Below are positions 7,214 through 14,226 of a stretch of DNA of 44,985 nt, piece by piece. The notes under the pieces were generated by a model. It did no database searches. It had not been told where the DNA came from and saw only the letters and a list, made by a program, of their open reading frames with translations. Position 1 is the first letter of the stretch. The number at the start of each line of letters is the position of its first letter. Made by a program: the position numbers and the translations under genes. This DNA is from an uncultured Eubacteriales bacterium (lineage in GTDB: Bacteria > Bacillota > Clostridia > Lachnospirales > CAG-274): NCBI GenBank assembly GCA_902496345.1, contig CABVAP010000006.1:1-44985 (forward strand), read 5' to 3'.

Positions 7214-8272
7214 TTATTTTTCAACTTTGAATTTTTCTTTTGGTGGAAAATAGAAAATGTCATCTGATGGGATTTGTCCACCTATCATTTCAGCTCCTGA
7301 ATTAAATAACACTGTTAAATAGTTTGTTACAGGTGCTTTCATTTTATCTTCATCAAGATAAGTTAATGTTGTATTTGAAATTTCTTTTTCGGCAACGGTA
7401 GCTGTTGTTGTTATTTTAAATTTTTCAGCAAGGGTACTTGCATTCTTTGAATCTTTTGCTGTTGCTTTAAATGAATCATAATATTCTTGCAAGAAATCTC
7501 TTATTACTCTTGGGTGTTTCTCTGAATATGTCTTACTTACAACTATGCAAGATGTTGGAAGTTCTGAATTTGTAGACTTCTGCCACTCTTCATCAAGTTT
7601 TAATTTTGTTTTTATAGCTGGATTTTTTTCTATCGTCTCTGAAAGCTGTGGTTCTGATAATATGCCTACTGCATTTTTATCTGAATTTACTAATGAAATT
7701 AACTCATCTAATCCTTTTGCTTCTATTTTTACATTGTTAATGTTATTTTGTTTTAAAATATATTCAAGAATATATTTTGTTGCGTTGCTTGTGTTTTCAG
7801 CATATATTGTTTTGTTTTCTAAATCTGCTATCGATTTTATATTGTCGCCAGTTTCAACAACATTTAATGATGAATTTGTTGAATTTATTGCTACAACTCT
7901 AATTCCTCCGTTTGTTTTATTATACAAGATAGAAGCAACTTCTGTAGGAACTATCGCAACATCAAGTTTACCACTTAAAAATTTTGAGGTAATATCATCA
8001 ACAGAACTATATTCTGCAAAATCATAAGCAACATTTCCTGTGGCTTGATTTGTATTATCTTCCATAAGGTTCGATAAACCTATGCTTGATGAATCTTTTA
8101 CATAACCTAAATTTATAGTTGATGTTATTGTTGTTTCTGTTGCTGTTATATCAGCGTAATCTCTTGACCTTCCTTCGTCAACTTCAATGCCCATTTCTTC
8201 ATCAGAACAAGCTACAAAAGATAAAGACATAGCTGAAATCATCAATATACTTACTAATTTTGAGAATTTCAT
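7214..8272 (-). CDS. Substrate-binding lipoprotein of an NMT1/ThiY/SsuA-type ABC transporter
   Basis: The 352-residue protein opens with a lipoprotein signal peptide ending in the lipobox SFVAC (lipidated C22). The mature part looks like a periplasmic-binding-protein type 2 fold of the NitT/TauT/ThiY group: INLGYVKDSSSIGL, then GKLDVAIVPTEVASIL, then IADLENKTIYAENTSNATKYIL. Related proteins deliver sulfonates, nitrate or thiamine precursors to a membrane permease; the ligand here is not predictable. No permease or ATPase gene is adjacent, so it is an orphan component. ATG 8270-8272 follows AAGGAGG on the minus strand. It has its own strong promoter and lies 72 bp downstream of the DUF4358 lipoprotein gene. 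Confidence 0.82.
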   Translation of the reverse strand: MKFSKLVSILMISAMSLSFVACSDEEMGIEVDEGRSRDYADITATETTITSTINLGYVKDSSSIGLSNLMEDNTNQATGNVAYDFAEYSSVDDITSKFLSGKLDVAIVPTEVASILYNKTNGGIRVVAINSTNSSLNVVETGDNIKSIADLENKTIYAENTSNATKYILEYILKQNNINNVKIEAKGLDELISLVNSDKNAVGILSEPQLSETIEKNPAIKTKLKLDEEWQKSTNSELPTSCIVVSKTYSEKHPRVIRDFLQEYYDSFKATAKDSKNASTLAEKFKITTTATVAEKEISNTTLTYLDEDKMKAPVTNYLTVLFNSGAEMIGGQIPSDDIFYFPPKEKFKVEK

Positions 8273-8305
8273 TTTTTTTCCTCCTTAAATTCAATAACTT
8301 ATTAT

Positions 8306-8334
8306 ATTGTAAGAGCATTGCGAGTATTTGTCAA
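8306..8334 (-). promoter_or_regulatory. Sigma-A promoter of the substrate-binding lipoprotein gene
   Basis: On the minus strand TTGACA (8329-8334), a 17-base spacer and TACAAT (8306-8311): perfect -35 and one mismatch in the -10, about 33 bases before the start codon. Confidence 0.85.
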
Positions 8335-8344
8335 TATTTCATTA

Positions 8345-8839
8345 TTAAGAATTAAAAAAGTTGTCAAAATCATTTTCAAGCGTGTCGGAGTTTTCACTTA
8401 TTATCAACACAACGTAATCGTCCTTTGTTTTTAAAACGTGATTATTTAGTTTTTTCATTTCAGATGAATTTGATTCCCAAGCAGAAAGTAATCCGGCTAC
8501 CTCATTTGCTAAGGCTTTTTCTATATTCTCAGTTGCAGGCCCGCCTTTTGCTTTTACTAAAATTATTCTGTCTGATGTTTCATTATTTGATGTATACACA
8601 ATTCCTTCTTCTATATTGTCAATTGATATGCCGTACTGTTGTGCTGTATTTATATCATTTAAATTTTTTGTTTCTGAATTTTGAAAATTTGCGTTTGATA
8701 TGAGTTTATTTTGTATATCTAAAAACGCAACGTCACTATCTACACCATTTGTTTTTTGACAGCCAGTTAATAGGATAGGGGACATTAAACATATCATTAA
8801 TGCGAATAATATTTTTATTAGGAAAAATTTATCTTTCAT
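8345..8839 (-). CDS. DUF4358 lipoprotein
   Basis: The 164-residue protein has a signal peptide with lipobox LLTGC (lipidated C27). The body follows the DUF4358 pattern common in Clostridia: an early QQYGISIDNIEEG segment, a strand with RIILVKAKG, a helix, and a final strand DDYVVLIISENSD. Members are small extracytoplasmic lipoproteins of unknown function. ATG 8837-8839 follows TCAGGAGG on the minus strand. It is upstream of the substrate-binding lipoprotein, which has its own promoter, so co-function is only suggested by adjacency. Confidence 0.8.
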   Translation of the reverse strand: MKDKFFLIKILFALMICLMSPILLTGCQKTNGVDSDVAFLDIQNKLISNANFQNSETKNLNDINTAQQYGISIDNIEEGIVYTSNNETSDRIILVKAKGGPATENIEKALANEVAGLLSAWESNSSEMKKLNNHVLKTKDDYVVLIISENSDTLENDFDNFFNS

Positions 8840-9012
8840 TTTAACCTCCTGATTTAGTATAAAATATATTTTATTTAAGTTTATTTTTTACGGCATTGAA
8901 AAAAATATGTATTTATAATCACTTACTTTGTTCTTTTTGAATATTTTAAATTATAAATAAAATTCTAAATAAATTAATCCTAAAATAAATTTTTTAAAAT
9001 TCCAGATTGGCC

Positions 9013-9063
9013 ATCTGTTTATATAGATAGATAGATTAATTAATTAATTAAAAGCAAACAGAT
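9013..9063. repeat. Palindrome enclosing tetranucleotide microsatellites
   Basis: ATCTGTTT (9013-9020) and AAACAGAT (9056-9063) form perfect 8-bp arms. Between them lie short tandem runs of GATA/TAGA and TTAA units. It sits in the 297-bp gap between the DUF4358 gene and tRNA-Gly; the rest of that gap (8840-9012) is plain AT-rich DNA in which I see no gene. Confidence 0.7.
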
Positions 9064-9086
9064 ACAATTTTTATCGTTATAACGCA

Positions 9087-9124
9087 AAAACACCCTGTTG
9101 AACTGAAATCAACAAGGTGTTTTT
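9087..9124 (-). terminator. Terminator of the tRNA-Leu/tRNA-Gly unit
   Basis: A 15-bp stem with one mismatch (AAAACACCCTGTTGA at 9087-9101 with 9110-9124) and a short loop, 13 bases beyond the tRNA-Gly on its 3' side. A/T runs flank both ends, giving a U-tract in the minus direction. Confidence 0.85.
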
Positions 9125-9136
9125 TTGTATGAAAAA

Positions 9137-9208
9137 AGCACGAGACGGGATTCGAACCCGCGGCCCTCGCCTTGGCAAGGCGATGCTCTACCACTGAGCC
9201 ACTCGTGC
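9137..9208 (-). tRNA. tRNA-Gly (anticodon GCC)
   Basis: On the minus strand the acceptor GCACGAG pairs with CTCGTGC, discriminator U as is usual for bacterial tRNA-Gly. The anticodon stem TCGCC/GGCGA carries loop TTGCCAA (anticodon GCC). The T arm is CGGGTTCGAATCCCG. CCA is not encoded. It follows tRNA-Leu by eight bases on the same transcript. Confidence 0.96.
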
Positions 9209-9216
9209 ATATATGA

Positions 9217-9300
9217 TGCAGTCGGGGGGACTTGAACCCCCACGGTCCAGAGACCATTAGATCCTTAGTCTAACGCGTATGCCAATTCCGCCACGACTGC
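9217..9300 (-). tRNA. tRNA-Leu (anticodon AAG)
   Basis: The 84-base class II tRNA has acceptor GCAGTCG/CGACTGC with discriminator A, the long variable arm (GGTC/GGACC-type stem), and T arm GGGGGTTCAAGTCCCCC. The anticodon stem TTAGA/TCTAA encloses loop CTAAGGA, placing AAG at 34-36, which would read CUU. An unmodified or inosine A34 outside tRNA-Arg(ACG) is uncommon in bacteria; see findings. It is first in the two-tRNA minus-strand unit. Confidence 0.93.
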
Positions 9301-9347
9301 ACATATTAAGTTGTTTCGTTGTTGTGTTTTCCTCAACAACAAAATCA

Positions 9348-9376
9348 ATTATACAGTATTAAATATCTTTTGTCAA
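9348..9376 (-). promoter_or_regulatory. Consensus sigma-A promoter of the tRNA-Leu/tRNA-Gly unit
   Basis: On the minus strand TTGACA (9371-9376), exactly 17 bases, TATAAT (9348-9353), both perfect. A 7-bp hairpin (9318-9324 with 9334-9340, GTTGTTG/CAACAAC) lies in the short leader before tRNA-Leu. Confidence 0.92.
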
Positions 9377-9452
9377 CACTTTTTTTGAAAAAAATACAAA
9401 AAATTTTTATTTATTCTTTTAAAATACAAAAAATGCTTAATTAATCGGCTTT

Positions 9453-9481
9453 TTGACATCTTTGTTAACAGTTTGTACATA
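9453..9481 (+). promoter_or_regulatory. Possible promoter of the surface protein gene
   Basis: A perfect -35 TTGACA (9453-9458) is followed after 17 bases by TACATA, a poor -10. It lies 137 bases before the start codon. The remainder of the 317-bp gap 9301-9617 is AT-rich with no open gene. Confidence 0.35.
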
Positions 9482-9617
9482 AACATTTTAATGTATTTTT
9501 ATGTTTCTTTAATTTTTTTTTAATTTGCAACTGATAACATAAAGACAATCAATCAAGAGTTATTGATAATTAAAAAATGAAATTAAAACATAAAAGATAA
9601 GAAAGAGGGTTATTATT

Positions 9618-11873
9618 ATGAAATCAAAATTAAGACATAAAATAATATCAATGGGGATTGCTATTGCTTTTACAACAACTTCTTTGATGGCTGTATCTGT
9701 GATTGCTAACGATACATCAACAGATACGGAAGCTTCAATTACTTTAACAGACGGTCCTATTGCATCTGAATACAAAACAAAAGACTTAGATACAGGTTAT
9801 GATGATAGTTCTGTTACAATCGAATGTAATTCGACTTCTGTTGAATTTGATTCGTCTGCTGTTTCTGAAGATGACGGCGTTATTACAATATCTAGTGCCG
9901 GTGTTTACGTTATTAGCGGTACATACAACGGTCAAATTTTAGTTTCTGCTGATGAATCTGACTATGTACATCTTGTACTTAATGGTCTTTCTATTACTAA
10001 TGAAAACGGTCCTGCTATATATATACAAAAATGCGACAAGGCAACAATAACTCTTGCTGATGATACAGAAAACTATATAACAGACGGTACAAACTATACC
10101 TTTGAAGACGGTGAAGATGAACCGGACGCTGCTCTATTTTCAAAAGCCGATATGTCAATGAACGGAAACGGAAATCTTACTGTTGACGGTAAATACGCTG
10201 ACGCTATAAAATGTAAAAAAGATTTGAAAATTATTTCTGGTAACTACAAAATAACTGCTGTTTCTGAGGGTATAAAGGGCAGAAACTCTGTTACTATTAA
10301 AGACGGTCAATTTGATATAACTTCCGGTGATACAGCTATAAAATCTACTCGTGATGATGACCCGGAAAAAGGCTTTGTTATAGTTGACGGTGGTGACTTT
10401 ACTATAAATGCTCAAAATGACGGTATCCACGCAGAAACACATCTTACTATAAATGGTGGTAACATTGATATTCAAAACGCTAGTGAGGGTCTTGAAGGTC
10501 AAATGGTTGATATTGTTGACGGTGTTATAAACATTGTTGCGACTGATGACGGTATAAACGCTTCTAGAATAGGTTCTTCTTCTAATAAAGAAAAAGGTGG
10601 AATGGGTAACGGAAAAGGACCAGAAATGCCACAAGGTGGAATGAATAACGGAGAAAGACCAGAAATGCCACAGGGTGGAATGAATAACGGAGAAAGACTA
10701 GAAATGCCACAGGGTGGAGCAGACAACGGAGAAAGACCAGAAATGCCACAGGGTGGAACAGACAACGGAGAAAGACCAGAAATGCCACAGGGTGGAATGA
10801 ATAACGGAGAAAGACTAGAAATGCCACAGGGTGGTGCAGACAACGGAGAAAGACCAGAAATGCCACAAGGTGGAATGGGTGACAGCGGACAAGAAACAGA
10901 CGGACAGGTTTATATTAAGATAAGCGGTGGTACTACAACTGTTTCCGGTGACGCTGATTGTATAGACTCAAACGGAGATATTGAACTTAGTGGTGGTACA
11001 ATCTTTTCATCTTCTCCTAAATTTGGTATAACAGGTCCGGAAGCTGTACTTGACGCTGACGGAACTATTGAACTTAAAAAAGGCGTTACTTTTATCGCTA
11101 CAGGCGTTAGCTCAGAGGTTTCTCTTGATTGTGAACAAAATGTAATTTACTTCTACACTGAAAGCCAACAAAATGCCGGTACTACAATTACTTTAAAAGA
11201 CAGTGACGGAAATGAAATTACTTCATACAAAGCAACAAGCGGATTTAGCACTGTCGCTATAACTTCTCCTGAAATTACTATAGGTAAAACTTACATCGTT
11301 GATATTGATGGGCAAGAAACAGAGGTTTCAGTATCTGAACAGGAGACTACTGTTGGTACACCTACTCAAAGCAGAAATGGTATGGGAAGGGTAAACAGAG
11401 AACAATCATCTTACACAGATGTTTCAAAAGACGCTTCCTATTATAATGCAGTTTCTTTCTTATCAAAAATGGGATATATAAGTGGTACAAGTGACTCTAC
11501 TTTTTCCCCTGACAAAACTCTTACAAGAGCTATGGCTGTTACAATATTAGGTAGAATCGCTAATGCTCAACCTATAACAAGTACTAACGGATTTAAAGAT
11601 GTTGAAACAGGTGCTTATTATACAGACTATGTAAACTGGGCTTCTGAAAACGGTATCGTTTCCGGATACGGTGACGGAAAGTTTGGTACTAATGACAGTA
11701 TAACTCAAAAACAACTTCAAATTATTATTTCTAACTATGCTAAAAAAATGGGTATAGATTTCACTATTGACGAAACTAAAACTGATGAGGCTGTTACAAG
11801 AGGTGAATTTGCTGAAACTATCTACAATGCTCTCTCTTCTCAATTTCAACAAAATCTTAAAACCAAAAATTAA
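9618..11873 (+). CDS. Secreted DUF4353 (Cthe_2159-like) carbohydrate-binding protein with SLH anchor
   Basis: The 751-residue protein has a signal peptide (about residues 1-30, ending SVIA). Residues about 45-320 and 430-500 form a repetitive beta-helix-like DUF4353 domain with recurring DGI, INGG and DAIK turns; the Clostridium thermocellum family member Cthe_2159 is reported to bind polysaccharide and calcium. A 13-residue repeat block (327-417) is inserted within this domain. The C-terminus carries two S-layer-homology modules (about 597-640 and 655-700, with YNAVSFLSKMGYISG, FSPDKTLTRAMAV, YVNWASENGIVSGYGDGKF) and a shortened third. It should be exported and held on the wall by SLH binding to secondary polymer. 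ATG 9618 follows AAGAGGG. It is a single-gene unit. Confidence 0.88.
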   Translation: MKSKLRHKIISMGIAIAFTTTSLMAVSVIANDTSTDTEASITLTDGPIASEYKTKDLDTGYDDSSVTIECNSTSVEFDSSAVSEDDGVITISSAGVYVISGTYNGQILVSADESDYVHLVLNGLSITNENGPAIYIQKCDKATITLADDTENYITDGTNYTFEDGEDEPDAALFSKADMSMNGNGNLTVDGKYADAIKCKKDLKIISGNYKITAVSEGIKGRNSVTIKDGQFDITSGDTAIKSTRDDDPEKGFVIVDGGDFTINAQNDGIHAETHLTINGGNIDIQNASEGLEGQMVDIVDGVINIVATDDGINASRIGSSSNKEKGGMGNGKGPEMPQGGMNNGERPEMPQGGMNNGERLEMPQGGADNGERPEMPQGGTDNGERPEMPQGGMNNGERLEMPQGGADNGERPEMPQGGMGDSGQETDGQVYIKISGGTTTVSGDADCIDSNGDIELSGGTIFSSSPKFGITGPEAVLDADGTIELKKGVTFIATGVSSEVSLDCEQNVIYFYTESQQNAGTTITLKDSDGNEITSYKATSGFSTVAITSPEITIGKTYIVDIDGQETEVSVSEQETTVGTPTQSRNGMGRVNREQSSYTDVSKDASYYNAVSFLSKMGYISGTSDSTFSPDKTLTRAMAVTILGRIANAQPITSTNGFKDVETGAYYTDYVNWASENGIVSGYGDGKFGTNDSITQKQLQIIISNYAKKMGIDFTIDETKTDEAVTRGEFAETIYNALSSQFQQNLKTKN
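10596..10868 (+). repeat. Seven in-frame 39-bp tandem repeats (13 residues each)
   Basis: Seven consecutive 39-base units encode GGMNNGERPEMPQ-type peptides. The third residue varies (M, A or T) and the ninth alternates P/L. Units 2-4 (10635-10751) and units 5-7 (10752-10868) carry nearly the same variant order, showing a 117-bp higher-order duplication. Unit 1 is the most divergent (GGMGNGKGPEMPQ). The repeat keeps the reading frame and lies inside the DUF4353 surface protein. Confidence 0.95.
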
Positions 11874-11900
11874 GAGCAAAGTTTAAAGTATCAAGAATGC

Positions 11901-12059
11901 AGGGTGAATGGTTGAGTTTATGGATTTGAGAGTGAGGTGTAGTGGATTAGGTTTTGAAATTTGAAAATTAGGTTATGAAAGTGGGGGATTAAGGGTTAAG
12001 TGAAAAGTGTGTAGAGTAAAAGTTAAGTTTTAAATAGAAATTGATTTTTAAAATTAAAA
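11901..12059 (+). other. Cytosine-free 159-base intergenic tract
   Basis: Not one C occurs on the plus strand from 11901 to 12059; the tract is A, T and G with runs such as GTGGGGGATTAAGGGTTAAG. It follows the surface-protein stop by 27 bases and precedes a terminator at 12079. No convincing open reading frame with a ribosome binding site is seen. It is probably the 3' untranslated part of the surface-protein transcript. Confidence 0.9.
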
Positions 12060-12078
12060 CTTGGATTTTAGATTTAAA

Positions 12079-12111
12079 GGCTAGCGGGGATATATACCTC
12101 GCTAGTCTTTT
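12079..12111 (+). terminator. Terminator downstream of the surface protein gene
   Basis: GGCTAGCGGG (12079-12088) pairs with CTCGCTAGTC (12098-12107) through 10 bp including two G-U pairs, then TTTT. It lies about 205 bases after the stop codon, beyond the C-free tract. From here to the rpsJ promoter (12112-12275) the DNA is AT-rich and shows no gene. Confidence 0.8.
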
Positions 12112-12275
12112 ACAATATGAAAATATACAGGGAAAAGTAGTGAAATATTTTTAGACTATTTTAAATAAAATTTTGATTTACTTCTTATTTTGGAGAAATT
12201 TTTGTTCCCAAAACATTGATATTTTAGACTTTTTTCGATATAAAAAAACTTTTTTGATTTTTTTTGAAAAAAGGG

Positions 12276-12304
12276 TTGACAAGTCTTGGTTTAGATGATA
12301 TACT
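12276..12304 (+). promoter_or_regulatory. Sigma-A promoter of the S10-spc-alpha operon
   Basis: TTGACA (12276-12281), 17-base spacer, TATACT (12299-12304), preceded by A/T tracts at 12241-12272 that could act as an UP element. No equally good promoter was noticed between the ribosomal genes downstream. Confidence 0.88.
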
Positions 12305-12537
12305 AATCGTGTTGTGACATAAGAGCGTTGAAGCAAAAGGTTGCTGTTATAAATTACAGGTTTTTTTGCAGAGCGATGTCCAGTTCAAGAAACGGGCGAC
12401 AAGGTCACTGTACTGAATATTGATTTTTAATTCTATGTATCTTACGGGGTACTATGCGTTAAAAATGTGTGTATGTGCAGTCACCACTTGTCGTACTGAG
12501 TAAATCAAAAAAGTGCGAAAAGGAGGGGACTTTTTTT
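12305..12537 (+). promoter_or_regulatory. Long 5' leader of the S10 operon, probably structured
   Basis: The 233-base leader is far richer in G/C patches than flanking noncoding DNA and shows several complementary pairs: AGCAA/TTGCT around AAGG near 12330-12350, CTGT/ACAG just after it, and a long-range CGACAAG (12397-12403) with CTTGTCG (12487-12493) extended by ACTG/CAGT. The last part, AAAAAAGT (12507-12514) and ACTTTTTT (12529-12536), would place the Shine-Dalgarno AGGAGGGG in a hairpin loop. Autogenous control of the operon by a ribosomal protein such as L4 is known in other bacteria; which protein acts here, if any, is inference. The rpsJ frame stays open for 23 codons into the leader but has no ribosome site there. 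Confidence 0.6.
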
Positions 12538-12852
12538 ATGGCTAATCAAAAAATTAGAATCAGTCTCAAAGCTTATGACCATAAGTTAATTGACCAGTCT
12601 GCAGTTCAAATTATCGAAACTGCTAAAAAGACAGGTGCTAAAATTAGCGGACCTATTCCGCTTCCAACTAAAAAAGAAGTTGTGACAATTCTTAGAGCTG
12701 TTCACAAATACAAAGATTCTAGAGAACAGTTTGAAATGAGAACTCATAAGAGATTGATTGATATTTTGATGCCTACTGCCAAGACTGTTGATGCTTTAAC
12801 TCGTCTTGATTTGCCAGCAGGTGTTGACATCACTTTGAAAATTATGAAATAA
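12538..12852 (+). CDS. rpsJ: 30S ribosomal protein S10
   Basis: At 104 residues this is a full-length S10, a head protein of the small subunit that also serves as NusE in transcription antitermination. The sequence ANQKIRISLKAYDHKLID and the loop SGPIPLPTKKEV are diagnostic. ATG 12538 is chosen because AGGAGGGG (12521-12528) lies nine bases upstream; the frame extends further upstream without a start signal. It is the first gene of the operon. The usual upstream rpsL-rpsG-fusA-tuf genes are absent here. A 94-base gap follows, with a TCCCGAACGGGA palindrome near 12902. Confidence 0.98.
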   Translation: MANQKIRISLKAYDHKLIDQSAVQIIETAKKTGAKISGPIPLPTKKEVVTILRAVHKYKDSREQFEMRTHKRLIDILMPTAKTVDALTRLDLPAGVDITLKIMK

Positions 12853-12946
12853 TCCCAAAATGGTTTATATAAGTACACCTTATATTTGCCTAGAATGATT
12901 ATCCCGAACGGGACAATCCGCTGTAGAGTTTTAGGAGGTACGAAAA

Positions 12947-13576
12947 ATGAAAAAAGCTATCATAGCTAAAAAAATCGGTATGACACAGATTTTTGCTGAA
13001 AATGGTATCTTAATTCCAGTTACTGTTTTAGAAGCAGGTCCTTGTGTTGTTACTCAGAAAAAAACTGAAGAAAATGACGGTTACAACGCTGTTCAGGTTG
13101 GTTTCGGTGAAATCAGCGACAAACACGTTAACAAACCAGCGAAAGGTCATTTCGATAAAGCAGGCGTTGCTGCTACTAGAATTTTAAAAGAATTCAAATT
13201 CGATAACATTGATGAATACGAAGTTGGAGCTGAAATTAAAGTTGACGTATTCGCTGAAGGTGAAAAAGTAGACGTTAGCGGTATTTCTAAAGGTAAAGGT
13301 TTCCAAGGTGCTATTAAAAGACATAATCAGCACAGAGGACCTATGGCTCACGGTTCTAAATATCACAGAGGTGTTGGTTCTTTATCTTCTGCTACTACAC
13401 CAGGTAAAGTTAAAAAAGGTAAGAAAATGCCAGGACATATGGGTTCTGTGAATGTTACTGTTCAGAATCTTGAAGTTGTTCGTGCAGACGCTGAAAAGAA
13501 CTTACTTCTTATCAAAGGTGCTGTACCAGGAAACAAAGGTTCTATACTTGTTATTAAAGATAGCGTAAAAGCTTAA
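12947..13576 (+). CDS. rplC: 50S ribosomal protein L3
   Basis: The 209-residue protein is a large-subunit core protein whose long loop reaches toward the peptidyl-transferase centre. The signature KGKGFQGAIKRHNQHRGPMAHGSKYHRG is visible around residues 112-140, with GSLSSATTPGKVKKGKKMPGHMG after it. It contains the glutamine of the loop that PrmB modifies in proteobacteria; no prmB is present here. Start ATG 12947 has AGGAGG eight bases upstream. Confidence 0.98.
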   Translation: MKKAIIAKKIGMTQIFAENGILIPVTVLEAGPCVVTQKKTEENDGYNAVQVGFGEISDKHVNKPAKGHFDKAGVAATRILKEFKFDNIDEYEVGAEIKVDVFAEGEKVDVSGISKGKGFQGAIKRHNQHRGPMAHGSKYHRGVGSLSSATTPGKVKKGKKMPGHMGSVNVTVQNLEVVRADAEKNLLLIKGAVPGNKGSILVIKDSVKA

Positions 13577-13605
13577 TTATTACTTTACGAAAGGAGGAAT
13601 AAACA

Positions 13606-14226
13606 GTGGCAAGCGTTAAAGTTTTAAATATGAGCGGAAGCGAAGTTGGTTCTATCGAACTTAACGATAATATTTTTGCAGTTGAAGTTAATGAACACGT
13701 TATGCATCAAGCAGTTGTTCAATATCTTGCAAACCAAAGACAAGGTACTAAAGGAACTAAAACTCGTTCTGAAGTACGTGGAGGCGGTAGAAAGCCTTGG
13801 AGACAAAAAGGAACAGGTCGTGCTAGACAAGGTTCTATCAGAGCTCCTCAATGGACAGGCGGTGGAGTTGTATTTGCTCCTAAATCTAGAGATTACTCTT
13901 TCAAACTTAATAAAAAAGTTAAAAGACTTGCTCTTAAATCTGCCCTTACTACTAAAGTAAATGATAATAATTTTGTTGTTCTTGACTCTCTTAATCTTGA
14001 ACAGATTAAAACTAAAGAAATGCAAAATGTTTTAAATAATATTAAAGTTTCAAAAGCACTCGTTGTTCTTGAAGAAGGTAATGACAATGCAGTATTATCT
14101 GCTAGAAATATCCCTAATGTTAAAACTGCTTCTGTAAGCACTATTAATGTTTATGATATTCTTAAATACGATTCATTCGTTGTTACTAAACAAGCTGTTG
14201 AAAAAATTCAGGAGGTGTACGCATAA
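13606..14226 (+). CDS. rplD: 50S ribosomal protein L4
   Basis: This 206-residue L4 has the internal exit-tunnel loop with TKTRSEVRGGGRKPWRQKGT followed by GRARQGSIRAPQWTGGG. In E. coli L4 represses its own operon by binding the S10 leader and RNase E; whether it acts on the leader here is unknown. The start is GTG 13606 with AAGGAGG upstream. Its stop overlaps the rplW start by one base (TAATG), implying coupled translation. Confidence 0.98.
   Translation: MASVKVLNMSGSEVGSIELNDNIFAVEVNEHVMHQAVVQYLANQRQGTKGTKTRSEVRGGGRKPWRQKGTGRARQGSIRAPQWTGGGVVFAPKSRDYSFKLNKKVKRLALKSALTTKVNDNNFVVLDSLNLEQIKTKEMQNVLNNIKVSKALVVLEEGNDNAVLSARNIPNVKTASVSTINVYDILKYDSFVVTKQAVEKIQEVYA

Noticed and set aside
7545..8027. 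160-codon plus-strand open frame opposite the substrate-binding lipoprotein gene
   Set aside because: Antisense shadow of a clear lipoprotein gene, without ribosome site or recognisable domain.
10499..10866. Long open frames on the minus strand through the 39-bp repeats (94 and 114 codons)
   Set aside because: They are by-products of a repeat whose length is a multiple of three; no ribosome site, and the plus-strand frame encodes a complete domain protein.
10596..10868. CRISPR-like regular repeat array
   Set aside because: The 39-bp units are directly adjacent with no spacers, keep the reading frame and differ only at codon-variant positions.
12469..12537. In-frame upstream extension of rpsJ from a GTG
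   Set aside because: It would add 23 residues not found in S10, lacks a ribosome site, and overlaps the leader structure; ATG 12538 has AGGAGGGG.
12895..12925. Terminator between rpsJ and rplC (TCCCGAACGGGA)
   Set aside because: The loop would be too small for a stable full stem and no U-tract follows; at most a weak processing site.
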